Shown here: positions 1 to 7,790 of the stretch, in pieces | How the letters are laid out: the number at the start of each line of letters is the position of its first letter | How positions within the stretch are numbered: the stretch's first letter is position 1 | NCBI GenBank assembly: GCA_031289325.1 | Contig: JAITPS010000139.1 | Coordinates: 1 to 20,858 of the forward strand | Reading direction: 5' to 3' | Source: Candidatus Methanovirga meridionalis | GTDB lineage: Archaea; Methanobacteriota; Methanobacteria; Methanobacteriales; Methanobacteriaceae | DNA: 20,858 bases | Made by a program: the position numbers and the translations under genes | The notes under the pieces: model-generated | What the model saw: only the letters and a program-made list of their open reading frames with translations | The model's database searches: none | What the model was told of the DNA's origin: nothing

Positions 1-114
1 AAAATAAAAAAATAAAAATTATTATTTAAAAAATTAGATTAATATTAATTCGAAATTCTTAAAAATATGATATTTAAAAATAATGATTAAATAAAAACAT
101 TTTTTACATCACTA
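1..114 (-). mobile_element. MITE family A copy A5, minus orientation, cut by window start
   Basis: Read on the minus strand from position 114, the sequence starts TAGTGATG, runs through AAAAAATG and continues into the same interior seen at 15160-15300, including the ttttaagaatttc stretch near 50-62. A TA dinucleotide follows at 115-116. The far end lies outside the window. There is no open reading frame. The flank at 120-214 resembles the interior of family B, so this A copy may itself be inserted in a degraded B copy. Homology to the 15160 copy is read directly; mobility is inferred. Confidence 0.6.
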
Positions 115-216
115 TAATATGATTATTTTAAATTAATATTTTTTAATAATATTTATTTTTTAATTTTAAATTAACATTTTTTAATAATATTTTTTAATAA
201 TATTTTTTAATATGTA

Positions 217-630
217 TAGTCCTTATAGAAAAGTTCTTAAATTTTGAATAATAAATTTTTTTATTAAATTATTTAATTTTTAATATTAATTTATAAAAAT
301 CTATAATTTTAAATTTTAAAGAATATATGCTTATTTTAATCAATATAGATAATTTTAAATTAATAATTTTTAATAATATTTTTTAATAATATTTATTTTA
401 AAAAAAATTATTTATTATGAACTTTATCAAATCAATCATATAAAAATCTATAATTTTAAATTTTAAAGAATATAAACTTGTTTTAATCAATATAGATAAT
501 TATAAATTAATATTTTTTAATAATATTTTTTAATAACATTTATTTTAAAAAAAATTATACATTTATTTTAAAAAAATTATACATTTATTTTAAAAAAAAA
601 TTATTTAATAAAAATTTATCAAAGCTACTA
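217..630 (+). mobile_element. MITE family B copy B1, with internal partial duplication
   Basis: The left end at 217 starts TAGTCCTT and its 24-bp terminal repeat ends GTTCTTAA. The right end, read inverted from 630, starts TAGTAGCTTTGATAAA. TA lies on both sides (215-216, 631-632). The interior is duplicated in part: the stretch from about 288 (tataaaaatctataatttta) recurs from about 439. The copy is non-coding. A further partial right end follows at about 634-712 (aagaactttatc near 680-692). It occupies the DNA in which pstSCA might have been expected, directly upstream of pstB. Confidence 0.6.
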
Positions 631-735
631 TAAATTAATATTATTTAATAACATTTATTTTAAAAAAAATTATTTATTAAGAACTTTATCTAATCCACAA
701 TAATTAGTGAAAAAAAATTCATTAAAGGTTTAAAA
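631..735. other. Leader region of pstB, repeat remnant
   Basis: This stretch holds a degenerate second right end of a family B element (aagaactttatc, cacaataattagtg) followed by the pstB ribosome binding site aaaggt at about 724-729. I see no convincing TATA box that stands out from the AT-rich background and no open reading frame. The promoter of pstB must lie here or inside the element upstream. Confidence 0.4.
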
Positions 736-1506
736 ATGGATAGTAGAATGGATAGTAGAATAGAAGTAGAAAATTTAAACATATACTTTTCTCAAGCACA
801 GATTCTTAAAAATATTAATATTAATATTAAAGAAAATGCAATTACAGCATTAATAGGACCTTCTGGATGTGGAAAGTCAACTTTTCTTAGAAGTTTAAAC
901 AGGATGCATGATACAAGTCCAAACTTTAGAAAAGAAGGTAACATATTCTTAGATGGTGAAGAAATTTATTCTCCTAAAATGAATGTTGTGGATTTAAGAA
1001 AAAAAGTTGGTATGGTTTTTCAGAAAGCTAATCCATTTCCAAAATCTATTTATGAAAATGTTGCTTATGGACTTAGAATCCATGGAATAAATGATGAGGA
1101 CTATATTGCTCAAGTTGTGGAAGATAGTTTGAAATCAGCAGCATTATGGGGTCAAGTAGAAGATAAATTAGATAGTTCTGCTTTAAGTCTTTCAGGTGGT
1201 CAACAACAAAGATTATGTATTGCAAGAACAATAGCTAATAAACCTGAAGTTATTTTAATGGACGAACCTTGTTCTGCACTTGATCCAATAGCAACAGCTA
1301 AAGTAGAAGAACTTATTCATAAACTTAAAAAGGATTACACCATAATTATTGTGACTCATAACATGCAACAGGCAACAAGGGTTTCAAAATACACTTCATT
1401 TTTCTTAGGTGGGGAAATTATTGAAAGTGATTTGACTGAAAAACTTTTTGTAAATCCTCAAAATAATAAAACCGAGGAATACATTACTGGAAGATTGATT
1501 AATTAA
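736..1506 (+). CDS. pstB: Phosphate ABC transporter ATP-binding protein PstB
   Basis: PstB is the cytoplasmic ATPase that powers the high-affinity phosphate importer PstSCAB. At 256 residues it has the usual family length. Visible motifs are Walker A GPSGCGKST (residues 41-49), the ABC signature LSGGQQQR (152-159), Walker B VILMDEP (172-178) and the switch histidine in VTHNM (H208). RNRMHD-like and NPFPKSIYENVAYG segments are typical of PstB rather than of other ABC ATPases. The N-terminus MDSRMDSR comes from an exact 12-bp tandem duplication, and a second ATG at 748 is in frame. The first ATG is preferred because aaaggt lies 7 bases upstream. The gene is 48 bp from the phoU ATG and probably cotranscribed with it. 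The membrane subunits and binding protein are not next to it: the upstream 735 bp hold only repeats. Confidence 0.96.
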   Translation: MDSRMDSRIEVENLNIYFSQAQILKNININIKENAITALIGPSGCGKSTFLRSLNRMHDTSPNFRKEGNIFLDGEEIYSPKMNVVDLRKKVGMVFQKANPFPKSIYENVAYGLRIHGINDEDYIAQVVEDSLKSAALWGQVEDKLDSSALSLSGGQQQRLCIARTIANKPEVILMDEPCSALDPIATAKVEELIHKLKKDYTIIIVTHNMQQATRVSKYTSFFLGGEIIESDLTEKLFVNPQNNKTEEYITGRLIN

Positions 1507-1554
1507 AATCTAAAATAATGATTGGAGTTTAAATATTCAATAGGAATTAAAATC

Positions 1555-2211
1555 ATGATAAACAATTATCCAAGCTCAATATTTAAAAAAAGAATTAACA
1601 ATATAGAAAATAAGATTAAAAATTTAGGAATGAAAACTATTGAAGCCAATAGAAAACTTGTTTTTCTATTAAATGATTATAATGAAGAGGTAGCTAAAGA
1701 AGTAATTGAATGTGGTGATGAAATTAATGAAATTGTATTTGAATTAGAAAAAATCTGTATAAAATTCATAGCTATTGAACAACCATTAGCTGGAGATTTA
1801 ATGTTTGTTGAATCAACTATCAGGGTTAGTAATCACCTAAGTAGAATTGGTGTTTTAATTTCAAAAATTGCAAAAGAATTTAAAAAAGTTAAAGATGTGA
1901 AATTTCCAGGAAAATTGATAGAAGATTGTCAATATATGAGTGTTTATGTTCAATTAATGCTAAGTAAATCAATTAATGCTTTTTTAGATAGAAATATAAC
2001 TATGGCAAAAGAATTAAAAGAAGATGATAATAAGGTAGATGATTTATTTGATTCAATTATTAGTCAAGTTACTGATTCAATTACAAACAATCCAAAATAT
2101 ATTTCATCAGCAATGACCTTAATTTTCATTAGCAGATATCTTGAAAGAATTGGTGATAGAGCTGTTAACATTGGTTCAAGAACAATTTTCATGATTACCT
2201 TCAAAAAATAA
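1555..2211 (+). CDS. phoU: Phosphate uptake regulator PhoU
   Basis: PhoU is a cytoplasmic helical protein that restrains the Pst phosphate importer and links it to phosphate signalling. The product is 218 residues, the usual length, with two PhoU repeats of three helices each. Each repeat carries an acidic metal-binding stretch (GDEINEIVFELE and EDDNKVDDL), and the second ends with the family hallmark RYLERIGDRAVNIG. A TTG at 1522 would add 11 residues. The ATG at 1555 is preferred because an AGGA lies 9 bases upstream (1542-1545) and the conserved region begins soon after. It follows pstB on the same strand and is probably cotranscribed. It is convergent with the larE-like gene, with a 139-bp gap. 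Confidence 0.92.
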   Translation: MINNYPSSIFKKRINNIENKIKNLGMKTIEANRKLVFLLNDYNEEVAKEVIECGDEINEIVFELEKICIKFIAIEQPLAGDLMFVESTIRVSNHLSRIGVLISKIAKEFKKVKDVKFPGKLIEDCQYMSVYVQLMLSKSINAFLDRNITMAKELKEDDNKVDDLFDSIISQVTDSITNNPKYISSAMTLIFISRYLERIGDRAVNIGSRTIFMITFKK

Positions 2212-2350
2212 TTGATTTTTGATTCATATCCCACCATACAAATTTAATAACTTTCCTCATTGAAAAATAATTCACATCCGTTCCTATAATAATATTTCAA
2301 AGTTCAATTATAATATAAAGAGATAAATAATATTATAATTCTTTTTAAAC

Positions 2351-3403
2351 TTAAATTTCAGGCCGTATTAAAGGTAAAACCTTTATAAAAAGATCTTGAA
2401 CATCTTTTTTATCATTGATCTTTCTTACAACAATTTTACCATTCTCAAAAATAGTTAAATTTCTCCCATCAACATCCAACATGATTACACCCATCTCATG
2501 AGAACATTTAACCTCAGCAATCTTTTTAAGTTCATCACATGTTTTTTTAATATTAATATTATACGGTAAATCATTCTCAAACATTAATTTATTGGCTTCA
2601 TCCTTGCAGGGTTTATAAATAAGTTCTTTTTTTTCTTTTACTTGAGACTCAATATTTAATGCAACTTTCTTAAACTTAACAGCTTCAAGTTCAGTTCTTA
2701 TATGGAATAGTTTACTTTTATTTAAAATAGGATCAATATCAACAAGTTCAATTAAGGCCATATCATCTAAAACAAGTCTTACTCTAAGTTCATCAGTTTT
2801 TAAAATAGATTTTAAAAGATTTTCCCCATATCTAATCATGTTAATTTTTCTTTTAGTGATTTTAGTATTTGTTTCAATTCTTGTACTGAGACAAGTTGTT
2901 GCTTTAATATATTCAATCTTATTAATTTTTAGATATTCTATAATCTCATCTTTTTCTAATCCAACTTTAACAAATGGACTAATAATCCCCATTTCATAAT
3001 TTACCATTATTCCAGGTCTATTTTCCATTAAATCATCAATGTTTGTTCCATCAACAATAAGGTCAATACTGTTTTCATCCGCTATTTTCTTTATTTCATT
3101 GTACATTAAATTTCTACAAACAAAACATTTGTTTATTTTATTTTCAATGAACCGTTTATTTTTTAATAAATTCTTTTCAATTAAAATATGTTTAATTCCT
3201 AAAGTTTTAGCTATTTTACTAACTTCACTTGAAAAATTGTCTCTCATTAACCCATTATTAAAAGTAATAGCTATTATCTCTTTACTAACTTCTTTTGCTA
3301 TATAACTAAGTAATACACTATCAGATCCTCCAGAAAAAGCTATTATAATTCTCTTATCCTTAAGAATATCTTTTACTTCATTAATTTTCTTTTCAATGCT
3401 CAT
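2351..3403 (-). CDS. larE: LarE-type ATP-dependent sacrificial sulfur transferase, with C-terminal extension
   Basis: This is a PP-loop ATPase of the LarE family. Family members adenylate a substrate and deliver sulfur during synthesis of the nickel-pincer nucleotide cofactor; other targets are possible in archaea. The PP-loop motif SGGSDS is at residues 24-29. Three cysteines, C93 and C96 (CFVC) and C171 (CLSTR), sit where cluster-binding LarE proteins have three cysteines, rather than the single sacrificial cysteine of the Lactiplantibacillus enzyme. The family is usually about 270 residues. This protein has 350, with an added C-terminal part containing C290, C300 and a GRNLTIFENGKIVVRK segment of unknown role. 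The start is fixed by a strong GAGGAGT ribosome binding site 4 bases upstream. The gene appears monocistronic, with no larB or larC beside it. Family assignment is firm; the exact substrate is not. Confidence 0.82.
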   Translation of the reverse strand: MSIEKKINEVKDILKDKRIIIAFSGGSDSVLLSYIAKEVSKEIIAITFNNGLMRDNFSSEVSKIAKTLGIKHILIEKNLLKNKRFIENKINKCFVCRNLMYNEIKKIADENSIDLIVDGTNIDDLMENRPGIMVNYEMGIISPFVKVGLEKDEIIEYLKINKIEYIKATTCLSTRIETNTKITKRKINMIRYGENLLKSILKTDELRVRLVLDDMALIELVDIDPILNKSKLFHIRTELEAVKFKKVALNIESQVKEKKELIYKPCKDEANKLMFENDLPYNINIKKTCDELKKIAEVKCSHEMGVIMLDVDGRNLTIFENGKIVVRKINDKKDVQDLFIKVLPLIRPEI

Positions 3404-3564
3404 TTTAACTCCTCAGGAATTTTTTCATAGTGGGTAATGTCCTATAAAAACAATTATTTTTTATTAAGAGATAAAAACTCAATAATTTGATTGTTATTCT
3501 TTTTTAAATGGATATTATTTTATTTTTAATTATAGTGGTGGAAAAAACATTTTTAATTAATCAC

Positions 3565-3638
3565 TTAATTTTAAATATCTTAATTTTAAATATCTTAATT
3601 TTAAATATCTTAATTTTAAATATCTTAATTTTAAAAAT
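3565..3638 (+). repeat. 15-bp tandem repeat, 4 full copies plus a partial
   Basis: The unit ttaattttaaatatc is repeated exactly four times (3565-3624), followed by a degenerate fifth. It lies just inside the left end of element A4. The equivalent place in A1 holds six copies of a near-identical unit and A3 about one, so copy number varies between elements. Confidence 0.9.
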
Positions 3639-3781
3639 TTATTAACAGCTTAGGAGAATTTATTTGCCTGATTAAAAATTTCAAATTGAGATTAAATTAA
3701 TTTTTTAAACAATAATTTTTATTTTTTCATTATTTTCATTATTTTCAATTTAAAAAATAATTGTTATAATTTTTTTAATTA

Positions 3782-4044
3782 TAATCATTATGAAAAAGCT
3801 TTTAAATTTTTAATGATAAATTTTTTTATTAAATTATTTAATTTTAAATATTGATTTATATTAAATATTATTAATTTATATTAAATATTATTAATTTATA
3901 TTAAATATTAATTTATAAAAATTTATAATTTTAAATTTTAGTTAATATAAACTTATTTTAATTAATATAAATAATTTTAAATTAATATTTTTTAATAATA
4001 TTTATTTTTAAAAAAATTATTTAAGACTTTTATCAAAGGTACTA
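3782..4044 (+). mobile_element. MITE family B copy B2, nested in A4
   Basis: The left end starts TAATCATTATG at 3782. The right end, read inverted from 4044, starts TAGTACCTTTGATAAAAG. TA flanks both sides (3780-3781, 4045-4046). Joining 3781 to 4047 gives ttttttaattaaaaacttaa, which differs by a single base from the uninterrupted A sequence near 12602. The interior holds about three copies of a 20-bp unit (ttaatttatattaaatatta) at about 3850-3910. It has no coding capacity. Confidence 0.7.
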
Positions 4045-4148
4045 TAAAAACTTAATAATTATGTTTCATTTTTAAAAACTTCATTATTAAATTTATTCAA
4101 TTCATTATTAAACTTATCCAATTTTGATTCACAATCTTATCTATTGTT

Positions 4149-4787
4149 TTATAAGTGTTTTTTTATGTATTTTAAAACTTCAATAGCATCTTGTTTTTTA
4201 ATGTCAACACAGCTTTTTAGAAAGTTCTTTAAGCGATTTTTAGTATCTAAATCCATATTGACTTTTTGAAGTATTGATGAGTAATTTCTTTTAGGGTAAT
4301 AAAGAGATTTAGCAACTTTTAATATGTCTGTTTTTTCATTGTTGTTTATGATATTTTCTTTTTCTGCTTGATTTAAATTATATTCAATATTTATGTAAGG
4401 AACAGATAATGGAGTATAATCATCTGATGTGAAAACAAGAGAAACATCATCATCAGATTCTATGTTCCCATTAGCATATTGTTTGTAAATGTAGCCTACA
4501 CCTATCATTCCTAAATCATCCAATTCCGCTGCTCTAAGAGCACCCATACTACTTCCACCCACAACAGTTATATTGTTATCAATTGCTTTAAGAATTTCTT
4601 TATGGGAAACTGCAGGGGATTGATGAAAAACACCATCAACAATACCAATAATATCTGGATTTTCATTTATTGCATGAAGAATATCATTTCTTTTAACTGG
4701 TGGTCTATAATCAGCATCCAATATTTTACGACTTTTTTCAACAGATAAAGATGGACCTATAAAAACTATTACTTTTTTATCAGACAT
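4149..4787 (-). CDS. tfuA: TfuA-like McrA-glycine thioamidation partner protein
   Basis: TfuA-like proteins work with YcaO to replace the backbone oxygen of one glycine in McrA by sulfur, giving the thioglycine near the active site of methyl-coenzyme M reductase. TfuA is thought to help deliver or process the sulfur source. The 212-residue product has the family length, with GPSLS (11-15), DGVFHQSPAVSHKEI (51-65) and GGSSMGALRAAEL (77-89), all characteristic TfuA segments. A GGAGTTTAA ribosome binding site precedes the ATG. It lies 153 bp downstream of ycaO on the same strand, so cotranscription is likely although the gap is wide enough for its own promoter. It may be cytoplasmic; no signal or membrane segment is seen. 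Confidence 0.9.
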   Translation of the reverse strand: MSDKKVIVFIGPSLSVEKSRKILDADYRPPVKRNDILHAINENPDIIGIVDGVFHQSPAVSHKEILKAIDNNITVVGGSSMGALRAAELDDLGMIGVGYIYKQYANGNIESDDDVSLVFTSDDYTPLSVPYINIEYNLNQAEKENIINNNEKTDILKVAKSLYYPKRNYSSILQKVNMDLDTKNRLKNFLKSCVDIKKQDAIEVLKYIKKHL

Positions 4788-4940
4788 TTAAACTCCATGT
4801 ATTTATAATATCTCATGAATTTTTTAATTTTTTGAAAAAAACTATAGTATGAGTCTTATAATTAATAAAATTGGTTTAATAAGAAATTATTGTATATTGT
4901 TCTGTCCATAATGACTGTATTAAAAATATATTCTCGCATA
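4788..4940. other. ycaO-tfuA intergenic gap
   Basis: This 153-bp gap on the minus strand carries the tfuA ribosome binding site. It has a weak inverted repeat (atattc / gaatat) near 4928-4950 across the ycaO stop. I cannot tell whether it contains a separate tfuA promoter. Confidence 0.3.
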
Positions 4941-6146
4941 TTAAGAATATTTTCTCTCATATTCGAATGCTCTTTCTCCAATCCTATCAGGATCTACTGT
5001 ATATAGTTCTGCTTTTGGAATAATTACTCTCACAACATTAACTCCAATTTCTGCTCTTGTTAAATCAGTGAATAAAACCTTATCTAAAGAAGCTTTTTTA
5101 AGTTCTCTTGTAGCTATTTCAATGTTTTCCTTCAATGAGTTTGAACTTTTATCTTTAATATCATTAACATTAATTTTTTCATCATCATGTTGAAAGTAAG
5201 CTTTATTGATTTTTTTCATGCGTTCATATCCAGCTCTTCGCATGAAATCGGCTCTTGTTGTATCTTCACGAGTTCCATGAATTTGAGTAAGTCTACTTTG
5301 AGCGACTTCTGTTAAAGCCCGTAAAACAGCTATTTCTGGATTTAAATGAGTTCCAAGACCAAATGTGAGAAGAGCAGGATCTTTTAAAAATTTATCATCG
5401 GCACTTGCAGCTATTGTAGGGATATTAACATCAGCCGTTAAATTCATTAATTTAATTTCTATATTGGAATTTTCAAATTTTTCAAGCATCTCATTTATTA
5501 AAGGATTTTTAAAATCATTTAACTCAATTTCTTCATTGTTAAGTTTTGTTAACTCAAATATACTCCATGCATCTCTTTCAACAACTTCAAATATTCCATG
5601 AAGAACAGCTTCTTCACGAACATTACCTGATGCAAGACCATTGGTATTAGATCTAAACAATTTTAAAGATGATGAACTTGAGTATGGATGAAAAACACTG
5701 TTGGCAGGAACATGATATTTTTTTTCAGTGTTTATTTCTATAGATTCAATCCATTCAATTTCACTATTATTGTAATCTATTTTAGGAATATTTAGATTAT
5801 TAAGCTCAATAGAGTTTTCGATTTCTTGAACAGTATTTATAATGATTTTTTTGTTATCAATACTTTGTTTTTCAGCTGAATATCTTTCAAAACCTTCCAT
5901 CAGAGCAGATGCTTTTGCTTGAGTTTTTGTTGCTCCTTTTCCAGAATAAACACTAACTCCACCTTCTTCTGCAGTTGGTCTAATAGCTGAAAAAACTGGG
6001 ATTCCAACGGAGTCTAAATGAGTTATATCACTTATACGGGTTATTCCAGCTATTTTCATATTTTTTTCATATTTTTCAATTGTTTTTTCTGGATTAACAA
6101 TTCTAAAACTACTATCAAAATATTTCACATAAGCTTCATTAAACAT
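4941..6146 (-). CDS. ycaO: YcaO-type McrA-glycine thioamidation protein (methanogenesis marker 1)
   Basis: YcaO enzymes use ATP to activate a backbone amide. The methanogen version forms thioglycine in McrA, the catalytic subunit of methyl-coenzyme M reductase. The 401-residue product shows the YcaO nucleotide-binding segments SGKGATKTQAKASALMEGFERYS (about 68-90, glutamates E84 and E87) and EAVLHGIFEVVERDA (179-193), followed by the late conserved block GTHLNPEIAVLRALTEVAQSR. Its neighbour tfuA confirms the role. The ATG is preceded by GTGAG five bases upstream. An AT-rich mobile-element-like copy (B3) ends only about 10 bp upstream of the start codon, so transcription must begin in or beyond it. 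This gene is the strongest marker that the organism is a methanogen. Confidence 0.93.
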   Translation of the reverse strand: MFNEAYVKYFDSSFRIVNPEKTIEKYEKNMKIAGITRISDITHLDSVGIPVFSAIRPTAEEGGVSVYSGKGATKTQAKASALMEGFERYSAEKQSIDNKKIIINTVQEIENSIELNNLNIPKIDYNNSEIEWIESIEINTEKKYHVPANSVFHPYSSSSSLKLFRSNTNGLASGNVREEAVLHGIFEVVERDAWSIFELTKLNNEEIELNDFKNPLINEMLEKFENSNIEIKLMNLTADVNIPTIAASADDKFLKDPALLTFGLGTHLNPEIAVLRALTEVAQSRLTQIHGTREDTTRADFMRRAGYERMKKINKAYFQHDDEKINVNDIKDKSSNSLKENIEIATRELKKASLDKVLFTDLTRAEIGVNVVRVIIPKAELYTVDPDRIGERAFEYERKYS

Positions 6147-6158
6147 TTAACTCACTTA

Positions 6159-6376
6159 TAGTCATTATGGAAAGGTTTTTAAATTTTGAATGATAAATTT
6201 TTTTATTAAATTATTTAATTTTAAATATTAGTTCATGAAAATCTATAATTTTAAATAATATAAATAAATCTTAAATAATATAAATAAATTTTAAATCAAT
6301 ATCTTTTAATAATATTTATTTTTAAAAAAATTATTTTTAAAAAAGTTATTTATTAAGAATTTTATCAAAATCACTA
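6159..6376 (+). mobile_element. MITE family B copy B3, abutting ycaO
   Basis: This is a clean copy of 218 bp. The left end starts TAGTCATTATGG and its 24-bp terminal repeat ends TTTTTAA. The right end, read inverted, starts TAGTGATTTTGAT and ends TTCTTAA. TA flanks it at 6157-6158 and 6377-6378. It has no reading frame. The ycaO start codon lies only 10 bp to its left, so the minus-strand promoter of ycaO must lie in this element or to its right. The rest of the 6147-6467 gap (6379-6467) shows nothing recognisable. Confidence 0.7.
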
Positions 6377-6467
6377 TAACTTTAAAATAAGATAGAAAAA
6401 GAAAAAAAATAAAATATTAACTCATATTCTATAATTCACTATCCAACAATTAAATTTGTAAGAAATA

Positions 6468-7091
6468 TTAAAATATTATATTCATTGAATTCATAGATAT
6501 ATAAACTAATCCACCAGCTGTTCCTGCAGTAATAAACCATATTATTGGATCCCATCTAAAAACTTTAGCACCATCTAAAACAGCGAATGGTATTAAGTTA
6601 AAAAGTGCTAACCAAGCATTAACAGAGAACCCTAAAACACACATTTGGATTAAAATTTGATTTCCACTAAAATTAACTCCTGCTGGATTAGTTAAAATGT
6701 ATGCTGAGATTAAAAATATTAAACTTAGTACAATATTGGTTATGGGACCTACTATGGATATTATTCCATTTATCTTATCACTTATGTAACTTCCATAGAT
6801 ATGAACTGCACCTGGAGCTGCAAACATAAATCCTATCATTGGACTTATTAACGATAATATTAAACCAGGAATCCATTTTTTAAATTCTGCATGGTACCTG
6901 TAATGTAAAGCTGCAAATTTATGTGCTAATTCATGAAATATAAATCCACAACCAGCACCAACCATAACAATAGGAAGAATATGAACTGCTTGGCTTATAT
7001 CAACTCTCGCATATAAGAGTGAAAATGCAATTGAAATCACAAAGAAAGATAGTATAATATCTACTACTTCATCAAAACTAAATCTAAACAT
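6468..7091 (-). CDS. Site-2 protease family integral membrane metalloprotease (M50)
   Basis: Members of this family are intramembrane zinc proteases that cut membrane proteins; the substrate here is unknown. The product has 207 residues. It shows HELAH (53-57), the zinc-binding HExxH motif within a membrane segment, and NLIPFAVLDGAKVF (165-178), which matches the second M50 motif N-x-x-P-x-x-x-LDG and supplies the third metal ligand. About five hydrophobic segments are visible and no PDZ or CBS domain, so it is a minimal, core-only version. The ATG has no clear ribosome binding site in the 15 bases upstream, so the transcript may be leaderless or the start uncertain. It stands alone, between element B3 and a 700-bp repeat region. 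Confidence 0.85.
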   Translation of the reverse strand: MFRFSFDEVVDIILSFFVISIAFSLLYARVDISQAVHILPIVMVGAGCGFIFHELAHKFAALHYRYHAEFKKWIPGLILSLISPMIGFMFAAPGAVHIYGSYISDKINGIISIVGPITNIVLSLIFLISAYILTNPAGVNFSGNQILIQMCVLGFSVNAWLALFNLIPFAVLDGAKVFRWDPIIWFITAGTAGGLVYISMNSMNIIF

Positions 7092-7790
7092 AATTTTATT
7101 TTATGTCTTTTCTCATTAATAACTTTTACTATAATTTTTCAACTCTCTCAAGTTAAGGATTTTTCTTTTATTTTTTCTTTATTTTTCTTCATTAAACTTA
7201 ATTTCACATTATTTATTAATTAATCAATTAATAATTGTAATATTCAAATATTCAGTGATAAATTTTATTATTATTAATTTTAGAGTGGTATCAGGAATTT
7301 AACTGAAATTAAATTTTTGTTTTGAAAAAAACTCTAAAATTTCAATAATGCCTAAAATCATTACACAAAACTTTTAAAAATATTAAAATCTTGATTTACA
7401 ATTATTTATATTAATTAAAGTATATTAACATTGTCCAAAATTTAAAATTATGGATTTTTATAAATAGATATTTAAAATTAAATATAGTTTTGATAAAGTT
7501 CTTAATAAATAACTTTTTTAATAAATAAATATTATTGATTTAATAAATAAATATTATTGAAAAATATTGATTTATAATTATTCATATTAATTAAAATATA
7601 TTTATATTAATTAAAATTTAAAATTATGGATTTTCATTAAATAATATTTAAAATTAAATAATTTAATGAAAAAATTATTATTCAAAATTTAAGAACATTT
7701 CCATAAGAACCATAATTTAATAAAAAAAATTATTATTCAATAATTTAAGAACTATTTCATAATAACTATACAATATCAGATTGTTTATTC
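7092..7790. other. 699-bp intergenic region with element B4 and B remnants
   Basis: No gene is visible. The stretch 7092-7400 is AT-rich with no recognisable signal. From about 7440 to 7482 lies a piece of family B interior in minus orientation (aaaattatggatttttataa near 7444). Copy B4 follows and ends 20 bp from the dctA stop codon. Confidence 0.5.
7485..7768 (-). mobile_element. MITE family B copy B4, minus orientation
   Basis: Read on the minus strand from 7768, the element starts TAGTTATTATGAAATAG and ends its terminal repeat TTCTTAA. The opposite end starts TAGTTTTGATAAAG at 7485, three bases shorter than other B ends. TA flanks it at 7483-7484 and 7769-7770. The left-end region is duplicated: ttaagaac occurs at 7689 and again at 7745, 56 bp apart. 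The interior matches B3. It lies just downstream of dctA. Confidence 0.65.

Larger units (their letters stand above)
3533..4130 (+). mobile_element. MITE family A copy A4, interrupted by B2
   Basis: The left terminal repeat begins at 3533 with TAGTGGTGG and ends TTTTTAA, preceded by TA at 3531-3532. A 15-bp tandem array follows, then the A interior (aggagaatttatt near 3652, ttttttaattа-like tract near 3771). Element B2 breaks the copy at 3780-4046. After it the A sequence resumes (aataattatgtttcattttt near 4052) and fades before a recognisable right end near the tfuA stop. The right boundary is therefore approximate. Confidence 0.6.
3404..4148. other. 745-bp intergenic region filled by nested elements A4 and B2
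   Basis: No open reading frame or RNA gene is visible. From 3404 to 3530 lies the larE leader, with its ribosome binding site at 3408-3414 and its promoter somewhere upstream of that. The remainder is a family A element interrupted by a family B element and running almost to the tfuA stop codon. Confidence 0.6.

Noticed and set aside
1..735. Replication origin, because of extreme AT content and repeats
   Set aside because: There is no cdc6/orc1 gene nearby and no origin recognition box pattern; the same sequences recur throughout the window as A and B elements.
1522..1554. TTG start for phoU
   Set aside because: The later ATG at 1555 has an AGGA at proper distance, and the added 11 residues do not look conserved.
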